Numbered from the stretch's first letter, positions 21,897 to 33,299 are shown. The stretch: DNA of 64,000 bases from Rhodococcus sp. H36-A4 (GCF_027158005.1 NZ_JAPVLQ010000004.1:124001-188000); one strand, 5' to 3'. Numbers and translations are program-made. The notes: generated from the sequence alone by a model not told the origin.

Positions 21897-22562
21897 TCAT
21901 CGCGGCGGGGGTACGGGCCCGTCGTCGGGAAGGGGCGCGACGACGGAAACGAATTCGGGAAGCAACACTCGCACTGCGAAGCGACCGGCGATCGCGTCGG
22001 CAGGCAGCGCTTCGACGGCTCGTACTCCCTCGGTGTTCTCGATGGCAAGCAATGCCGACGGAGTGGCACGGAGCACCGCGCCGACGACACAGTCGCAGCC
22101 GGAGCCGAGCCGCGCGGCCGAGGTGGAGTCGATCTGAGATTGACGATCCCACTGCCCGGCGCTCATCCCGAGCCTCGACGCCGCGACGCTTTCGGCCCCC
22201 AGCACCGATTGCTCGCTCCCCGCGACACCGATGTCGATCACCTGGCTTTGCACGCGGTCCATCGGCACTCTCAGAAGTACCCGCGCAATCCGTTCACCGT
22301 CAGCAATTGCGACCAGCCGTTGCGGGGAAAGCGGCGTGTCGAAAGAAACGAGAGCCCAATGCGGATTGCCGTCATCGACACCACGCAGGGTTCCGCGCGC
22401 CCTGTCCAGGTAATCCGACACCATCTCACCGTTGTCCGGCCCGAGTCGATCGGTGTTGACCCCGGGTCGTGGAAGCGGATTCAGAGCACCGACCAACCAG
22501 AGCAGTCCGACAACGACTGCCACCAGCACGCCCGCCTCGAGTGCCCCGCCGAACCGTCTCAT
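21897..22562 (-). CDS. Hypothetical protein with an N-terminal membrane anchor
   Basis: 221 residues, no family recognised. One hydrophobic segment near the N-terminus ([17 protein letters not shown]) suggests a signal anchor with the rest outside the membrane. The start ATG overlaps the rluD stop by 4 bp (ATGA), so it is translated with lspA-rluD. The tail is proline-rich ([10 protein letters not shown]). dnaE1 starts 109 bp downstream. Confidence 0.75.
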   Translation of the reverse strand: MRRFGGALEAGVLVAVVVGLLWLVGALNPLPRPGVNTDRLGPDNGEMVSDYLDRARGTLRGVDDGNPHWALVSFDTPLSPQRLVAIADGERIARVLLRVPMDRVQSQVIDIGVAGSEQSVLGAESVAASRLGMSAGQWDRQSQIDSTSAARLGSGCDCVVGAVLRATPSALLAIENTEGVRAVEALPADAIAGRFAVRVLLPEFVSVVAPLPDDGPVPPPR

Positions 22563-23485
22563 GCCTTGCGCAATACCTCCATCGCGTGCTGAAGATCGGC
22601 GGGATACTCGCTTTCGATCTCCACCCATCGGCCGTCGGATGGGTGCGTGAACCCCAACGACTTGGCGTGGAGCCACTGACGCTCGAGCCCGAGCCGTGCC
22701 GCGAGTTTCGGGTCCGCCCCGTACGTCAGGTCGCCGCAGCAAGGATGCCGAAGCGCCGAGAAATGCACCCGAATCTGATGAGTGCGACCGGTCTCGAGGT
22801 GCACGTCCAACAGGCTCGCAGCCTGGAATGCCTCGATCGTGTCGTAGTGCGTCACACTGGCTTTGCCGTCGGCGCGTACAGCGAACTTCCAATCGTTGCT
22901 GCCGTGGCGGCCGATCGGGGCATCGATCGTCCCGCTGCTCGGGTCCGGATGTCCTTGCACCAGAGCGTGATACCGCTTGGAGATGGTGCGCTCCTTGAAC
23001 GCGCGTTTGAGGACCGTGTACGCGCGCTCCGACGTAGCAACCATCATCACACCCGATGTACCGACGTCGAGACGATGCACGATGCCCTGACGCTCGTGCG
23101 ACCCGGACGTCGAGATTCGGTACCCTGCGGCGGCCAGTCCACCGATCACGGTAGGTCCGGCCCAACCGACGCTTGCATGCGCAGCCACTCCGACCGGCTT
23201 GTCCACCGCGACAATATCGTCGTCGGCGTAGAGAATGGCCATTCCCGGGACCGGCTGCGCCACGACCGTCAACTCACGGGCGGGCTCAGGCAGTTCGACC
23301 TCGAGCCACGTGCCTGCCGACAGGCGGTCGGACTTACCGACCTTGGCACCGTCGACTACCACCGAGCCCTCTTCTGCGAGCGTCGCCACCACGGTTCTGG
23401 AGTAGCCGAGCAGCCGAGAGACGCCGGCGTCGACACGCATGCCGTCGAGTCCGTCGGGAACCGGCATCGAACGCGATTCCCTCAT
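22559..23485 (-). CDS. rluD: RluA/RluD-family 23S rRNA pseudouridine synthase
   Basis: 308 residues. An S4-like RNA-binding domain ([17 protein letters not shown] onward, about residues 15-75) precedes the catalytic domain with [14 protein letters not shown], whose Asp is the catalytic residue, and [15 protein letters not shown]. Family members isomerise uridines in 23S rRNA; RluD is the closest label by architecture, but the exact site is not proven. ATGA overlaps with lspA upstream and the hypothetical gene downstream indicate one operon, an arrangement common in bacteria (lspA-rluD). Confidence 0.92.
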   Translation of the reverse strand: MRESRSMPVPDGLDGMRVDAGVSRLLGYSRTVVATLAEEGSVVVDGAKVGKSDRLSAGTWLEVELPEPARELTVVAQPVPGMAILYADDDIVAVDKPVGVAAHASVGWAGPTVIGGLAAAGYRISTSGSHERQGIVHRLDVGTSGVMMVATSERAYTVLKRAFKERTISKRYHALVQGHPDPSSGTIDAPIGRHGSNDWKFAVRADGKASVTHYDTIEAFQAASLLDVHLETGRTHQIRVHFSALRHPCCGDLTYGADPKLAARLGLERQWLHAKSLGFTHPSDGRWVEIESEYPADLQHAMEVLRKA

Positions 23486-24123
23486 TTCTCCACTGCCTTC
23501 GTCGCTGTGGCGTTTTTCTTCGACTCGGTACGTCGACCGTTCGGTTCGAGCCCGAACAGGCTCAACACGACCAGAAGAATTGCGCCGCACACGATCGAGG
23601 AGTCGGCGACATTGAACACCGGCCACCACCCCACCGACACGAAATCGACTACATGCCCTTGCAACGGCCCTGGGGAACGAAAGAAACGATCGATGAGGTT
23701 TCCGAGCGCACCACCGAGAACGAGACCGAGGCCGAGGGCCCACCATGGCGAACGCAACGTCCGTCCGATCCGAATCACGCCGATCACGACGCACACTGCC
23801 ACGATGGTGAGCAACCAGGTCATGCCGGTCGCCATGGAGAACGCGGCGCCGGGGTTACGCACCAGGCGCAAGGTGACGACGTCGCCGAAAATCTCGACCG
23901 GTCTGCCCGGCGAAATCCAATGGACAACGGCGATCTTGGTAGCGAGGTCGAAGGCGAGCACGACCACCGCGATCACAACGAGCATCCGGGTACGCAGCGG
24001 CTTGTCGGGCACGCCGTCCGACTTCGTGGATTCCGCAGGAATATTCGCGCCTACCTGCGCGGCTTCGGGCTTCTCGGCAGTGCTGTCGGGGCCGGTCGGA
24101 TCGGTCGGGCGGTCTTCACTCAC
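23482..24123 (-). CDS. lspA: Lipoprotein signal peptidase (signal peptidase II)
   Basis: About 213 residues. It cuts signal peptides of lipid-modified prolipoproteins in the inner membrane. A hydrophilic N-terminal extension of about 45 residues, common in actinobacteria, precedes four TM helices. The catalytic aspartates are in GNLIDRF and FNVADSSI, with VRNPGAAFS between TM1 and TM2. Start uncertain: GTG 24123 (SEDRPTDP), ATG 24141 or 24159. CATGAT lies 6 bases before the GTG and could be a leaderless -10. Divergent from two lipoprotein genes. Confidence 0.93.
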   Translation of the reverse strand: MSEDRPTDPTGPDSTAEKPEAAQVGANIPAESTKSDGVPDKPLRTRMLVVIAVVVLAFDLATKIAVVHWISPGRPVEIFGDVVTLRLVRNPGAAFSMATGMTWLLTIVAVCVVIGVIRIGRTLRSPWWALGLGLVLGGALGNLIDRFFRSPGPLQGHVVDFVSVGWWPVFNVADSSIVCGAILLVVLSLFGLEPNGRRTESKKNATATKAVEK

Positions 24124-24200
24124 ACCCCCATCATGTCGCATCGGGACCCCGCACCACACATCCGGACCGGCGGCGACCGCTCTCGCGGGAGCCGTGTCCG

Positions 24201-24206
24201 TAATCT
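24201..24206 (+). promoter_or_regulatory. Putative leaderless -10 box of the lipoprotein gene
   Basis: TAATCT fits TANNNT and lies 7 bases before the GTG at 24214, which has no convincing Shine-Dalgarno sequence. Suggests a leaderless transcript. Confidence 0.4.
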
Positions 24207-24213
24207 GGGTGCC

Positions 24214-25146
24214 GTGATCTCGACTTCCGAAACCTCCGTACGACGTCTACGCGGACTTGCCGCCGCCGCCGCAATCGCCGCTCTCGTGACCGCATGCACC
24301 TCCTCCGGAGAGGACTCGTCGGTGACCGCGACGAGCTCGTCCCCTACCTCCGGCGTTTCGCTGCCCGTCACTCCGGTGACGACAACTCTGCTGGACCCGG
24401 GTGCGGAACCACGATCGACCGTGACCTCTGTGCGCAGCGGCAATCAGTCGGTTCAGCTGTCCACCCGTTCGACGGTGACTCAGCAGATCGACGACCAGGC
24501 TGTGCAGGACTTCTCCACCCCCGAGCTCACCCTGCCGTTGACCGCGACGGACATGGACTCCTCCTCCGACACGGTGAACCTTCGCCTCGGCAAGGCGACA
24601 TCAGCAGACCAACGACTCACCGACGCGTTGGCGCCCGCGGAAGGTTCGGCTGCCGGCTTGACCATGACCGATGCCGGGGCGATCACTGCCCTGACGATCA
24701 CACCGTCGGACGAGACGCAGGATGCAGCGCGTGCGGCTATCGAACAGGCGCTGAACCAGGCCGTATACCGGTCGGTCTCGTATCCGGACGCCGAGATCGG
24801 CGTCGGCGCGGTGTGGACCGTAGAACAGCAGGTCATCAGCGGAGTGACGCTCAACCAGGTGACGACCGCAACGCTGAGATCACGGGACGGCGACCGCCTG
24901 ACCATCGACCTGCGGATAGACCAGACGCCCGAGACGACCACGCTGGAACTGCCCGACAACGCCGGTTCGCTGGCCATCGATTCCTACACCATGACGGGAA
25001 CGGGAACCCTCGAGGTCGACGCCGACAAACCGCTCCCGTTGTCGGGTGAGGTCACCGTCGGTGGCAAACAGCAGTACAGCGACCCCGAAGGGTCGACCGT
25101 GCTGCGTCAGGACATCAGCGACACCGTTCGATGGACCGCGCCATGA
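24214..25146 (+). CDS. Putative lipoprotein (possibly DUF6263-like)
   Basis: 310 residues. An n-region with arginines (VRRLRG) and an alanine-rich h-region end at the lipobox LVTAC, so the mature protein probably begins at a lipidated Cys, followed by a Ser/Thr-rich linker. The rest is a beta-rich extracytoplasmic domain with repeated Thr-rich strands; a resemblance to DUF6263 proteins is a weak recollection. GTG start, apparently leaderless. Overlaps the next lipoprotein gene by 4 bp. Confidence 0.78.
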   Translation: MISTSETSVRRLRGLAAAAAIAALVTACTSSGEDSSVTATSSSPTSGVSLPVTPVTTTLLDPGAEPRSTVTSVRSGNQSVQLSTRSTVTQQIDDQAVQDFSTPELTLPLTATDMDSSSDTVNLRLGKATSADQRLTDALAPAEGSAAGLTMTDAGAITALTITPSDETQDAARAAIEQALNQAVYRSVSYPDAEIGVGAVWTVEQQVISGVTLNQVTTATLRSRDGDRLTIDLRIDQTPETTTLELPDNAGSLAIDSYTMTGTGTLEVDADKPLPLSGEVTVGGKQQYSDPEGSTVLRQDISDTVRWTAP

Positions 25147-25892
25147 TGTCGCGTCCACTTCTGCTCACCGCTCTGGCCGTCGCGACGGCGTTGTCGGCTG
25201 CCGCGTGCGGTGGGTCCGATACCGCGCCCGATGCCGCACCGAAGGTCGCTCTCGGCCCGTTTGTCGCCGCACCCGATCCCTTGTTGGGATCGCCGATCAC
25301 CGATTCGGCGGCGCTACAGTCCGCGATGCTCAGCATGGATCTATTGCCCGACGGGTTTGCGCCGATTCCCGACCCGGTCCGTGATCTCGGCATGGATCCG
25401 GCGCCCGAGTACGACGCACCGGACCGATCGGGCACCGATCCGGAAGCCTGCGGCGACGTCCTTGCACCGATCGAGCAACAGCTTCCCGGTTCATCTGCTG
25501 GGGCCGAGGTGCGTTACTCGGGTCCGAACTTCTCCTCGCTCGACGAGGACGCGGCGAGCTACCCCGGCCGCGGGGCCGCCGAGGCTTTTACTGCACTTCA
25601 AAACACCCTCGCGAAATGCACCGAGTACACCGGTACCGATGCGGACGGGGTGCGTGTGGACTACCGACTCGAAGGTCGCGAGCAGAACACAATCGGCGAC
25701 GCTTCGATCTCGGTGCGTCTCACCATCGACAGCGGCGGCTACACACTGGTCTCGGACGTCGTCATTGCTGTTGTCGATTCGACGGTCGTACAACTTGTCG
25801 GGACCGGCCAGGATGCGTTCGATCCCACACTCATGACCGAGTTGGCCACGACGGCGGTGGATCGGATCAGAGGCGCCGACCGAGGCGTATAG
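25143..25892 (+). CDS. Putative lipoprotein (PknH-like extracellular domain suspected)
   Basis: 249 residues. The signal sequence RPLLLTALAVATALSAAAC ends in a lipobox cysteine followed by GGSD. The mature part has cysteines in PEACGDVL and AKCTEYTG and an alternating-strand pattern reminiscent of the PknH-type sensor domain; this is tentative. ATG at 25143 overlaps the upstream stop (ATGA), so the two lipoproteins are co-translated and may act together at the cell surface. Confidence 0.8.
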   Translation: MMSRPLLLTALAVATALSAAACGGSDTAPDAAPKVALGPFVAAPDPLLGSPITDSAALQSAMLSMDLLPDGFAPIPDPVRDLGMDPAPEYDAPDRSGTDPEACGDVLAPIEQQLPGSSAGAEVRYSGPNFSSLDEDAASYPGRGAAEAFTALQNTLAKCTEYTGTDADGVRVDYRLEGREQNTIGDASISVRLTIDSGGYTLVSDVVIAVVDSTVVQLVGTGQDAFDPTLMTELATTAVDRIRGADRGV

Positions 25893-25942
25893 AACGACGC
25901 GTGCGCGCTACCTCTTCGACCACCTCACCCCGGACACGCAAA

Positions 25943-25976
25943 TGCCGGTGCCGTCCCAAGAAGGACGACACCGGCA
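25943..25976. terminator. Bidirectional hairpin between convergent lipoprotein genes
   Basis: TGCCGGTGCCGTCC and GGACGACACCGGCA pair over 14 bp with one mismatch around a 6-base loop. It lies 50 bp after the plus-strand lipoprotein stop and 24 bp after the minus-strand one, so it can serve both. Confidence 0.65.
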
Positions 25977-26000
25977 TTGATCCGATCGAGTGCTACGAAA

Positions 26001-26510
26001 TCAAGCGCACGCGGGCGAAGTCAGCTGCGCGAGCTGTACGAGGCCACACGCGTTCTCCTTCGACAGCTTCCACTTTCCGTCTTCGGCGACGAAGGTGAAG
26101 TTACCGGGGTTGGCCTGACCGTTGATGGTCAGCGTTGCGCCTGCGTTGAGCGTGCCGTCACCCAAGTCGTCGACGCTGGTGAGCTGAATCGCTGCACCGT
26201 TCTGTACGGCTGCGGCCGCGACCTGGTTGATGAGGTCGGGATCGGCCTCTGCACCCTGGATCAGTTCGGCCTTCTCCTCCACCGGCACCGCTGGGTCGAG
26301 CCCGCGAAGCAGTTCCGCGTTGAGTTCCTCCGGCGTCGGAACCGGCGGGTAGTCGCCGCTCGCGTCGGGTGCGGCTGAAGCGGAAGATGCCTTGGCAGTG
26401 GTGGTGGTTGCGGCGTCGCCGCCATCGTCCGATCCGCACGCGGTCATCGTGAACGCTGCGGCGATCGCGATGCCTGCAACCATGGCCTTACGGGTGTTAC
26501 GAAGCTTCAA
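26001..26510 (-). CDS. Mtb12-like low-molecular-weight antigen, putative lipoprotein
   Basis: About 169 residues. A signal peptide (KLRNTRK, then a hydrophobic run) ends at MTACGSDDG, a lipobox-like cleavage site. After a Thr/Ala/Ser linker, the mature domain (YPPVPTPEELNAELLRGLDP onward) resembles the secreted Mtb12/CFP-2 antigen fold, whose function is unknown. TTG at 26510 is chosen because AAAAGGA lies 7 bp upstream; the later ATG at 26483 would remove the positive n-region. Convergent with the lipoprotein pair. Confidence 0.82.
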   Translation of the reverse strand: MKLRNTRKAMVAGIAIAAAFTMTACGSDDGGDAATTTTAKASSASAAPDASGDYPPVPTPEELNAELLRGLDPAVPVEEKAELIQGAEADPDLINQVAAAAVQNGAAIQLTSVDDLGDGTLNAGATLTINGQANPGNFTFVAEDGKWKLSKENACGLVQLAQLTSPACA

Positions 26511-26653
26511 GTGCTTGTCCTTTTCACTCTGATCGCCAGCGATCACTGTCGATCACTGAGGGGTCAACTTGTCATCGTTCGTCTCGGGTGCCCCACTATG
26601 CCATTCGAAATCTCACACGGCCAGATTCGGGTACCGACCGGTAGGAAATCGCG

Positions 26654-27991
26654 TCATTGGAGACTGTCGAGCGCATCCGCTAGGCGGAGCATCTCATCCC
26701 ACTCGGCAAAAGTACGAGCCCTACCCGGTCCGGAAGATCGGGTCTCGAAACGAACAGTCACCACGGAATGGCCTGCCCCCTGTATCCATCCGTGTCCGTA
26801 CTCAGGATGCCTTACATCCATCCCGGGGTGCCACCTCGGGCTCGGTTCCGTCGCGGCAGGCGCTGGGTTCGGTGTCATACTCGCATCGTCGAGAACATCG
26901 CCTGAGTGGTAGTCCAGCTCAGGAAAGAGAGAGCCCTGCTGCACGGTCGACAACCCGGCCAAACCCACTCCCACCAAGCGAATAGGGCCAAGTTCCACCG
27001 GGTCGAGCACCAGGCGCTGGGCCGCTGCGACAATGGTCTGCTTGTCGACGGTTGCGTACGGAAGGGTCACAGAGCGCGTGAGGATACTCATGTCTGCTTT
27101 ACGTAATTTCAGAACCACAGTTCGAGCGCCTCGGCCGTCCTTGCACAACCTGCGGTGGGCGGCGTCGCCACTCGATTCCACCGCAGCGCGCAGTTGGGCC
27201 AGCGTCACCAGATCGTGCGCGAACGTCGTCTCGGCGCTGACCTGCTTCGCTTCGGCTCGCTCGGCCACCGCGCGATCGTCGATTCCCCGCGCAAGTCTGT
27301 GCAGGCTCGGCCCGACCGTCGCCCCAAGAATCGAGGCAACCTCCGATTCCGAAGTGGAGACGAAGGTGCCGATCGTGTCGATCCCGAGCCTGCGAAGCTT
27401 CTCCTCCGCCACCGGACCTATCCCCCACAGCTTGCGCACGGGCAATGCCGCCATCAACTCTGTCTGCTCGCGCGGAGTGACGACCTTGACACCATCCGGC
27501 TTGGCCAGCCCGGATGCAATTTTCGCAATCTGCTTTCCGGCACCCGCGCCGATCGACGCAACCAAGCCGGTTTCCTCGCGCACCAGAGTCCTCAGTGACT
27601 CGCAGAAGTCGAGTACCTCCGCCGACGTCGCACCCGCAAGCTCGGACGGCTCCCCGAACGCTTCATCCATGGACAACTGTTCCAAGATCGGCATCGGAGT
27701 ACGCAGAGCGTCGAACACTCGGCGACTGAGCGCCTGATACAAGGAACCCCGAGGGGGCAACACGACGGCACCTCCCCCGACGAGCCGTCGTGCCTGATGC
27801 ATGGGCATGGCCGAACGAGCACCGAAAACTCGCGCCTCGTAGCTGCATCCGGCAACGACCCCGCGGCCACCGGCCCCACCCACCAGGACCGGCCTACCCC
27901 GCAACGTGGGACGGGTCAGCTGCTCGACGGATGCGAAGAACGCATCCATGTCGAGATGCAGGACCCACCGCGCGCTGCGAGAATTCGTCAT
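26654..27991 (-). CDS. dinB: DNA polymerase IV (Y-family translesion polymerase DinB)
   Basis: 445 residues. Catalytic metal ligands are in [14 protein letters not shown] and [24 protein letters not shown] is the finger motif and [15 protein letters not shown] the helix-hairpin-helix region. A beta-clamp-binding motif QGSLFPEL follows the little-finger domain. The last ~60 residues ([19 protein letters not shown]) form a small extra domain found in actinobacterial DinB1-type proteins. Bypasses DNA lesions. Confidence 0.95.
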   Translation of the reverse strand: MTNSRSARWVLHLDMDAFFASVEQLTRPTLRGRPVLVGGAGGRGVVAGCSYEARVFGARSAMPMHQARRLVGGGAVVLPPRGSLYQALSRRVFDALRTPMPILEQLSMDEAFGEPSELAGATSAEVLDFCESLRTLVREETGLVASIGAGAGKQIAKIASGLAKPDGVKVVTPREQTELMAALPVRKLWGIGPVAEEKLRRLGIDTIGTFVSTSESEVASILGATVGPSLHRLARGIDDRAVAERAEAKQVSAETTFAHDLVTLAQLRAAVESSGDAAHRRLCKDGRGARTVVLKLRKADMSILTRSVTLPYATVDKQTIVAAAQRLVLDPVELGPIRLVGVGLAGLSTVQQGSLFPELDYHSGDVLDDASMTPNPAPAATEPSPRWHPGMDVRHPEYGHGWIQGAGHSVVTVRFETRSSGPGRARTFAEWDEMLRLADALDSLQ

Positions 27992-28049
27992 GAGCGATGA
28001 ACCTCGCGCGGATCACGACACTCCACCGTTGTCTCCCCCGGCCGGTCTC

Positions 28050-28697
28050 TCACTCTTGGCTGAGCTCGAAGCCCAACGATGCTGCCGCCCGCTGTGGTGA
28101 CGGATCGCGCCACAGTGCGCCGTAGACCTCGTTCGATGCCAGGGATCTGGTGACGGCCTTGTCGATATATACCGTGCCGTCGAGGTGATCGGTTTCATGC
28201 GCCACGATCCGTGCCGGCCACCCGCGAAAAATCTCGTCGATCTCCATTCCGTTCGAATCGACACATTCGAGCCGAACGGCAGCAGGACGCGAAACCACTG
28301 CTTGATACCCGGGGACCGACAGACACCCCTCGAAGAACGAGCGGCGAGCATCCCCGATAGCGGTGTAAGTAGGATTGACGACAACCCGAAACGGCAGCGG
28401 AGTGCGCTCGCGCGCCTCCGCCATCTCCGGGTCCACCTCGTACATGTCCTCGATCACCGCTATCCGCAGCGGAATACCGATCTGCGGAGCAGCCAATCCC
28501 ACGCCCGGCGCGTCATGCATCGTCGCCCGCATGACCTCGACGAGCAGCTCGAGTGTCCGGACCTCGAGCTGATCGATCAACGGCGCGGCCGGAGCCCGAA
28601 GCACAGGTTCGCCGACGACCACGATCTTCACGACGCCACCGCGAGCCGAAGAGAGAATCTCGCGGACAACGTCTTCCATCGATGGGGCTGCCGTCAT
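28050..28697 (-). CDS. def: Peptide deformylase
   Basis: 215 residues. Removes the formyl group from the N-terminal methionine of new proteins. All three motifs are present: [19 protein letters not shown] (metal-ligand Cys) and HETDHLDG (two metal His and the catalytic Glu). The start overlaps the ileS stop by 4 bp (ATGA), so def is probably translated with ileS. Confidence 0.96.
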   Translation of the reverse strand: MTAAPSMEDVVREILSSARGGVVKIVVVGEPVLRAPAAPLIDQLEVRTLELLVEVMRATMHDAPGVGLAAPQIGIPLRIAVIEDMYEVDPEMAEARERTPLPFRVVVNPTYTAIGDARRSFFEGCLSVPGYQAVVSRPAAVRLECVDSNGMEIDEIFRGWPARIVAHETDHLDGTVYIDKAVTRSLASNEVYGALWRDPSPQRAAASLGFELSQE

Positions 28698-31600
28698 CGC
28701 GCCCGGCTCACCAACGCGCGCACACCCTCGCCCATCTCGATCGCGTCCGGGCCCGGATCCCCATCGACCAAGGTAAGCGCAAGGACCTCACCCTTGATGA
28801 GTTCCCGGTGGGTGTCGAGCCAGTCGCGTCGATCAGCCGGTACCTCGACGACGATATCGATCCGATCCGACACCTCCAGCCCGAGGTTACGGCGCGCGTC
28901 CTGGAATTCGCGGATACGATCCTTCGCCCAACCCTCGGCTTCGAGTTCGGCTGTGACATTCGAGTCGAGCACGACGAGTCCAGCATTTCCGGGCAACGCA
29001 GCCGTCGAATCCGGTTCGGCAGCAACCAATTTGCGGGTGTATTCGGAGGGCAGCAGCTCGATCCCAGCCGCGCTGACAACTCCGTTGGCGTCCTCGGACC
29101 ATTCCCCGGCCTTGACGGCCTTGATGACCTTCTGAACGTCCTTACCGATGCGAGGACCTGCCGCACGAGCGTTGACCACAAGTTCGAACTTGCCGTGCAC
29201 AGCGACGTCGTCGGTCAGATCCACCTTCTTGACATTGACCTCGTCCGCGATGATGTCGGCGTATGGACGCAACCGCTCCGCGTTCTCGGCAGCGACGGTG
29301 ACCTCGGGCAGCGGCAAGCGCACTCGAAGATTCTGCGCCTTACGTAGACCGAGCACGGTGGAACAGATGGTTCGAACCTCGTCCATGGACTCGACGAGTT
29401 CGGGATCGGAAGGCAGCTCACCCGCGTCAGGCCAGTCCATCAGGTGCACCGAACGCCCGCCGGTAAGGCCACGCCAGACGACTTCACTGATCAACGGCAG
29501 AAGCGGCGCCGCGATCCGCGTCAGAACTTCCAGCACTGTGTGGAGTGTGTCGATCGCATCGACGTTCTCACTCCAGAACCTCGAACGCGAGCGTCGCACA
29601 TACCAATTGGTCAATGCATCACAGAACACGCGAAGCTCGTCGCACGCACCTGCGATGTCGTTTCCCTCCAACGCATCGGTGATCGCATCGCGAGTCGCAG
29701 CCAGCTTCGCAAGCACGTACCGATCGAGAACATGCGGCGAATCGGTACGCCACACGCCCGGCTTTTCCGCGTACAACTGCAAGAAGCTCCACGCGTTCCA
29801 GATCGGCAGCAAGGCCTGACGAACACCCTCGCGGATGCCCTGCTCGGTCACGACGAGATTTCCGCCTCGAAGGATCGGAGAAGACATCAGGAACCACCGC
29901 ATGGCGTCGGAACCGTCCCTGTCGAACACTTCCTTCACATCCGGATAGTTCCCCTTGGACTTGCTCATCTTCAAGCCGTCGTCGCCGAGGACAATCCCGT
30001 GTGCTGCAACGGTTTTGAAGGCCGGCCTATCGAACAGGGCCGTCGCCAACACATGCAGCGTGTAAAACCATCCACGCGTCTGACCGTTGTACTCGACGAT
30101 GAAATCGCCGGGGTTGTGAGTGGCGAACCACTCCTCGTTCTCGAACGGAAAGTGCACCTGCGCATACGGCATCGAACCGGACTCGAACCAGCAGTCCAAC
30201 ACCTCCGGAACACGACGCATGGTCGACTTGCCGGTTGGGTCATCGGGATTCGGCCGCGTCAGATCGTCGATGTAGGGACGATGAAGATCGGTCGGACGCA
30301 CACCGAAATCACGCTCTAGATCATCGAGGCTGCCATAGACGTCGAGTCTCGGGTACGCCGGATCGTCCGAGGTCCACACCGGAATAGGACTGCCCCAGTA
30401 GCGGTTTCGGCTGATGTTCCAGTCACGCGCACCCGCGAGCCACTTACCGAACTGCCCATCCTTGATATGTTCGGGGACCCACGTGATCTCCTGGTTCAAC
30501 TCGACCATGCGATCGCGGAACTTGGTCACCGCCACGAACCACGACGGAACCGCCATGTAGATGAGCGGCTGACCACTTCGCCAGCTATGCGGGTAGGAGT
30601 GCTCGATCGTCTCGTGACGCAGCAACCGTCCCGAGGCCTTCAGATCCTTGATGATGACGGGGTTCGCATCGAACACCATCAGGCCCTCGTACGGCGGCAC
30701 CATCGAGGTGAACTTTCCACCCGGATCGAGCGGTTGCACCACCTCGATACCGTTGGCCGTCGCCACGTCCATGTCCTCTTCACCGAATGCGGGCGCCAAG
30801 TGCACGATTCCGGTACCGGAATCGGTAGTCACGTAGTCGGCGGACAGTACGCGATGCGAGTTGGGATGTCCGATGAAGAAGTCGAAAGGAGGCGTGTACT
30901 TCAGCCCGACGAGATCGGCACCGGTGTGCTCGGACAACACCGTCGGGTTCTCCCCCAGCTCCCGAGCGTAATGAGCCACACGATCACGAGCGAGTACGAC
31001 GCGTCCACCTTCTCCGTCCTCGACCTGTACGTAGTCGATGTCCGGACGCACCGCCATCGCGAGATTCGACGGGATCGTCCACGGTGTCGTCGTCCAGATC
31101 AGTGCATCGGCGCCGTCGAGTGGCGAACCCGGCGCGGAGAGTGCCATTCGGACGGTGACGGCCGGATCCTGACGCATCTTGTATGCGTCGTCGAGGCGCG
31201 TCTCCTGGTTCGACAACGGTGTCTGCTCGTACCAGGAGTACGGAAGCACTCGGAAGCCCTGGTAGATCAGCCCCTTGTCATGGAGCGTCTTGAATGCCCA
31301 CATGACCGACTCCATGAAGTCCAGATCGAGGGTCTTGTAGTCGTTGTCGAAGTCGACCCAGCGAGCCTGACGGGTCACGTAGTCACGCCATTCGTCGGTG
31401 TACTGCAGGACCGACTGCTTGCAGTACGCGTTGAACTTCGCTAGACCCATCTCGTCGATCTCGGACTTGTCCTTGATCCCGAGTTGCTTCTCGGCTTCGA
31501 GTTCGGCCGGCAACCCATGACAGTCCCAGCCGAATCGCCGCTCGACCTTCATACCCCGCATCGTCTGGAAGCGAGGTACAAGATCCTTGACATATCCGGT

Positions 31601-31828
31601 CAGAAGATGGCCGTAGTGCGGCAGTCCGTTTGCGAACGGGGGGCCGTCGTAGAAGACGAATTCCTCGGCGCCTTCACGGTTGTCCACGCTGGCGCGGAAG
31701 GTTCCATCCGCAGCCCAGGCGTCGAGGACCTTCTTCTCGAGATCGGGGAACGATACGCTGCCGGCTTTCGAGCCGTAGATGTCGACGAGCGGGTAGGAAT
31801 CGCGTGTCGATGTGTAATCGTCGGTCAT
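28694..31828 (-). CDS. ileS: Isoleucyl-tRNA synthetase
   Basis: 1044 residues. Class I synthetase charging tRNA-Ile. The HIGH-type motif is in [15 protein letters not shown] and the KMSKS motif in [16 protein letters not shown]. The large CP1 editing domain contains [11 protein letters not shown] and [15 protein letters not shown]. The length matches the long actinobacterial IleS form. ATG at 31828 with GAGGAG 6 bp upstream; the ORF extension to 31921 lies within the T-box leader. Expression is probably controlled by tRNA-Ile charging through that leader. Confidence 0.97.
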   Translation of the reverse strand: MTDDYTSTRDSYPLVDIYGSKAGSVSFPDLEKKVLDAWAADGTFRASVDNREGAEEFVFYDGPPFANGLPHYGHLLTGYVKDLVPRFQTMRGMKVERRFGWDCHGLPAELEAEKQLGIKDKSEIDEMGLAKFNAYCKQSVLQYTDEWRDYVTRQARWVDFDNDYKTLDLDFMESVMWAFKTLHDKGLIYQGFRVLPYSWYEQTPLSNQETRLDDAYKMRQDPAVTVRMALSAPGSPLDGADALIWTTTPWTIPSNLAMAVRPDIDYVQVEDGEGGRVVLARDRVAHYARELGENPTVLSEHTGADLVGLKYTPPFDFFIGHPNSHRVLSADYVTTDSGTGIVHLAPAFGEEDMDVATANGIEVVQPLDPGGKFTSMVPPYEGLMVFDANPVIIKDLKASGRLLRHETIEHSYPHSWRSGQPLIYMAVPSWFVAVTKFRDRMVELNQEITWVPEHIKDGQFGKWLAGARDWNISRNRYWGSPIPVWTSDDPAYPRLDVYGSLDDLERDFGVRPTDLHRPYIDDLTRPNPDDPTGKSTMRRVPEVLDCWFESGSMPYAQVHFPFENEEWFATHNPGDFIVEYNGQTRGWFYTLHVLATALFDRPAFKTVAAHGIVLGDDGLKMSKSKGNYPDVKEVFDRDGSDAMRWFLMSSPILRGGNLVVTEQGIREGVRQALLPIWNAWSFLQLYAEKPGVWRTDSPHVLDRYVLAKLAATRDAITDALEGNDIAGACDELRVFCDALTNWYVRRSRSRFWSENVDAIDTLHTVLEVLTRIAAPLLPLISEVVWRGLTGGRSVHLMDWPDAGELPSDPELVESMDEVRTICSTVLGLRKAQNLRVRLPLPEVTVAAENAERLRPYADIIADEVNVKKVDLTDDVAVHGKFELVVNARAAGPRIGKDVQKVIKAVKAGEWSEDANGVVSAAGIELLPSEYTRKLVAAEPDSTAALPGNAGLVVLDSNVTAELEAEGWAKDRIREFQDARRNLGLEVSDRIDIVVEVPADRRDWLDTHRELIKGEVLALTLVDGDPGPDAIEMGEGVRALVSRAR

Positions 31829-32070
31829 GGTGACTCCTCGTGCCATCCGCTCGTACGAGCGGAACGTAGTCGGCACGGGGACGATGTCCGACGTGTCTTT
31901 ACGTCGGTACCGCGGTACCACCCCGTTTGCATCGGATTCGCCCGCAAGGGAAACGATCCGATGCCACTCACGCGGGCTGTGACGGGCCCACCCGTTCGGT
32001 TCTACTGAGCAAGCGCGTCAAAGGCTCACCGTTCTTCCGAAGACTCCCCGGTGATTGCCGGATCAACGCC
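31829..32070 (-). promoter_or_regulatory. Translational T-box riboswitch (ileS leader), ultrashort stem I type
   Basis: Read on the minus strand. The conserved T-box core GGGGTGGTACCGCGG is at 31924-31910. About 125 bases upstream, the small hairpin CCGG-CAATCA-CCGG (32061-32048) displays the isoleucine codon ATC (32055-32053) in its loop, as in the ultrashort stem I T-boxes of actinobacterial ileS. Nearer the gene, CCGTGCC can pair with GGCACG, which abuts the GAGGAG ribosome site, around a perfect 16-base hairpin (CCGCTCGT and its complement). Uncharged tRNA-Ile would open the ribosome site. The family is established; the pairings here were made by eye. Confidence 0.88.
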
Positions 32071-32114
32071 TGACTTCTTTCGATCGAACTTCCAGACCAG
32101 CTGGTGCTAGGGAA

Positions 32115-32303
32115 CTAATGCTTGGGCGGGGAGAGAGGATCGGGAGGAGACTTCCTACCGGCCAACGCGCCCACCAGCAACAGAACCGCACCCACTACAC
32201 ATACTCCGATACAGCCCCACGCCCAGATCACCGAGCCGGTCATCAAAGCGATGACCAGCAAGGCAAACCCCACTGCCGCCGCACACAGCGTCAGTACAAG
32301 CAC
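32115..32303 (-). CDS. Small two-helix membrane protein (Rv2144c-like)
   Basis: 62 residues: two hydrophobic helices (about residues 2-22 and 26-48) and a short basic, proline-rich tail. It sits just downstream of wag31, where mycobacteria carry the small membrane protein Rv2144c; homology is inferred from position and hydropathy. Function unknown. Confidence 0.62.
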   Translation of the reverse strand: MLVLTLCAAAVGFALLVIALMTGSVIWAWGCIGVCVVGAVLLLVGALAGRKSPPDPLSPPKH

Positions 32304-32387
32304 AACACACCTCGTTCCGGATGCGCCGGCAAGCGATCGTCAGATCCGGAGCGAGCCGTCGCGCGCCATGCGTGAAGCAAACAACCT

Positions 32388-33254
32388 CTAGTTGTTGCCT
32401 TTGGCGTACGACTGGCTGTAACCGGAGGACTGTCCCTCTTGGCTGAAGCCGTCCTTGCCATTGTCCACAGGTAAGGCCGAGGAGCGATTCTCCAACTCTT
32501 CGAGCTGCGACTCCAGGTACGACTTGAGACGGACCCGGTACTCGCGCTCGAACGTCTTGAGCTGCTCGATGCGACCTTCCAGCACAGACCGCTGCTCGTT
32601 GATCGTCGCCATGATCTCGGTGTGCTTGCGTTCGGCATCGGCCTGAAGTGCGTCGGCCTTCTCCTTCGCCTGCCTGAGCTGCGTCTCCGACCGTGTCTGT
32701 GCATCCGACAGTAGCGACTCGGATTTCTGACGAGCATCCGTGACCATTGCCTCCGAGCGCGTACGCGCATCGGTGACGAGGCGCTCGGCGTTGGTCCGCG
32801 CGTTGCCGAGCAACTGCTCCGACTCGGATTTGGCATCGCTCGTCAGACGATCTGCCATTTCCTGAGCGAGGCCCAGGATCTTGGCTGCCTGCATGTTGGA
32901 ATCGGCGCTCGGCGACGCAGCAACGGGAGCCGGAGCCGGGGCCACCACAGGTGCAGGCTTGGGAGGCTCGACCGGGCGTTGCGGCTCCGGAGTTCGCTGC
33001 GGCTCTGGCGCCTTCTGCTGAACGGGTGCAGATTGGCCGGGGCCGGATTGGCGCGCAGAGCTCTTGGAGTCGGACAGCTCCTGATCGAGCTCGCCCACTC
33101 GCTGGCGCAGATCAGCATTTTCTTCGATCAGTCGCGACAACTCTTGCTCGACGAGATCGAGGAATGCATCTACCTCGTCTTCGTTGTAGCCGCGCTTTCC
33201 GATCGGCGGCTTACTGAACGCGACATTGTGCACATCAGCTGGAGTCAGCGGCAT
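32388..33254 (-). CDS. wag31: DivIVA-family polar growth scaffold Wag31
   Basis: 288 residues. The N-terminal DivIVA domain ([21 protein letters not shown]) senses curved membrane; a Pro/Ala/Glu linker (about residues 75-115) separates it from a long coiled coil (residues 118-262) that oligomerises. Wag31 marks cell poles in Corynebacteriales and directs polar wall synthesis. The linker and tail ([18 protein letters not shown]) are variable parts. A TATAAC box at 33305-33300 may be its -10 element. Confidence 0.96.
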   Translation of the reverse strand: MPLTPADVHNVAFSKPPIGKRGYNEDEVDAFLDLVEQELSRLIEENADLRQRVGELDQELSDSKSSARQSGPGQSAPVQQKAPEPQRTPEPQRPVEPPKPAPVVAPAPAPVAASPSADSNMQAAKILGLAQEMADRLTSDAKSESEQLLGNARTNAERLVTDARTRSEAMVTDARQKSESLLSDAQTRSETQLRQAKEKADALQADAERKHTEIMATINEQRSVLEGRIEQLKTFEREYRVRLKSYLESQLEELENRSSALPVDNGKDGFSQEGQSSGYSQSYAKGNN

Positions 33255-33299
33255 GGAAGGATCCCTTCACGCGTCTTGAGGCGGTAGAGCAAGCATTCA

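Noticed and set aside
21897-23165. 422-residue extension of the hypothetical gene into rluD
   Set aside because: The upstream half is the out-of-frame rluD sequence; the ATGA overlap at 22562 is the natural start.
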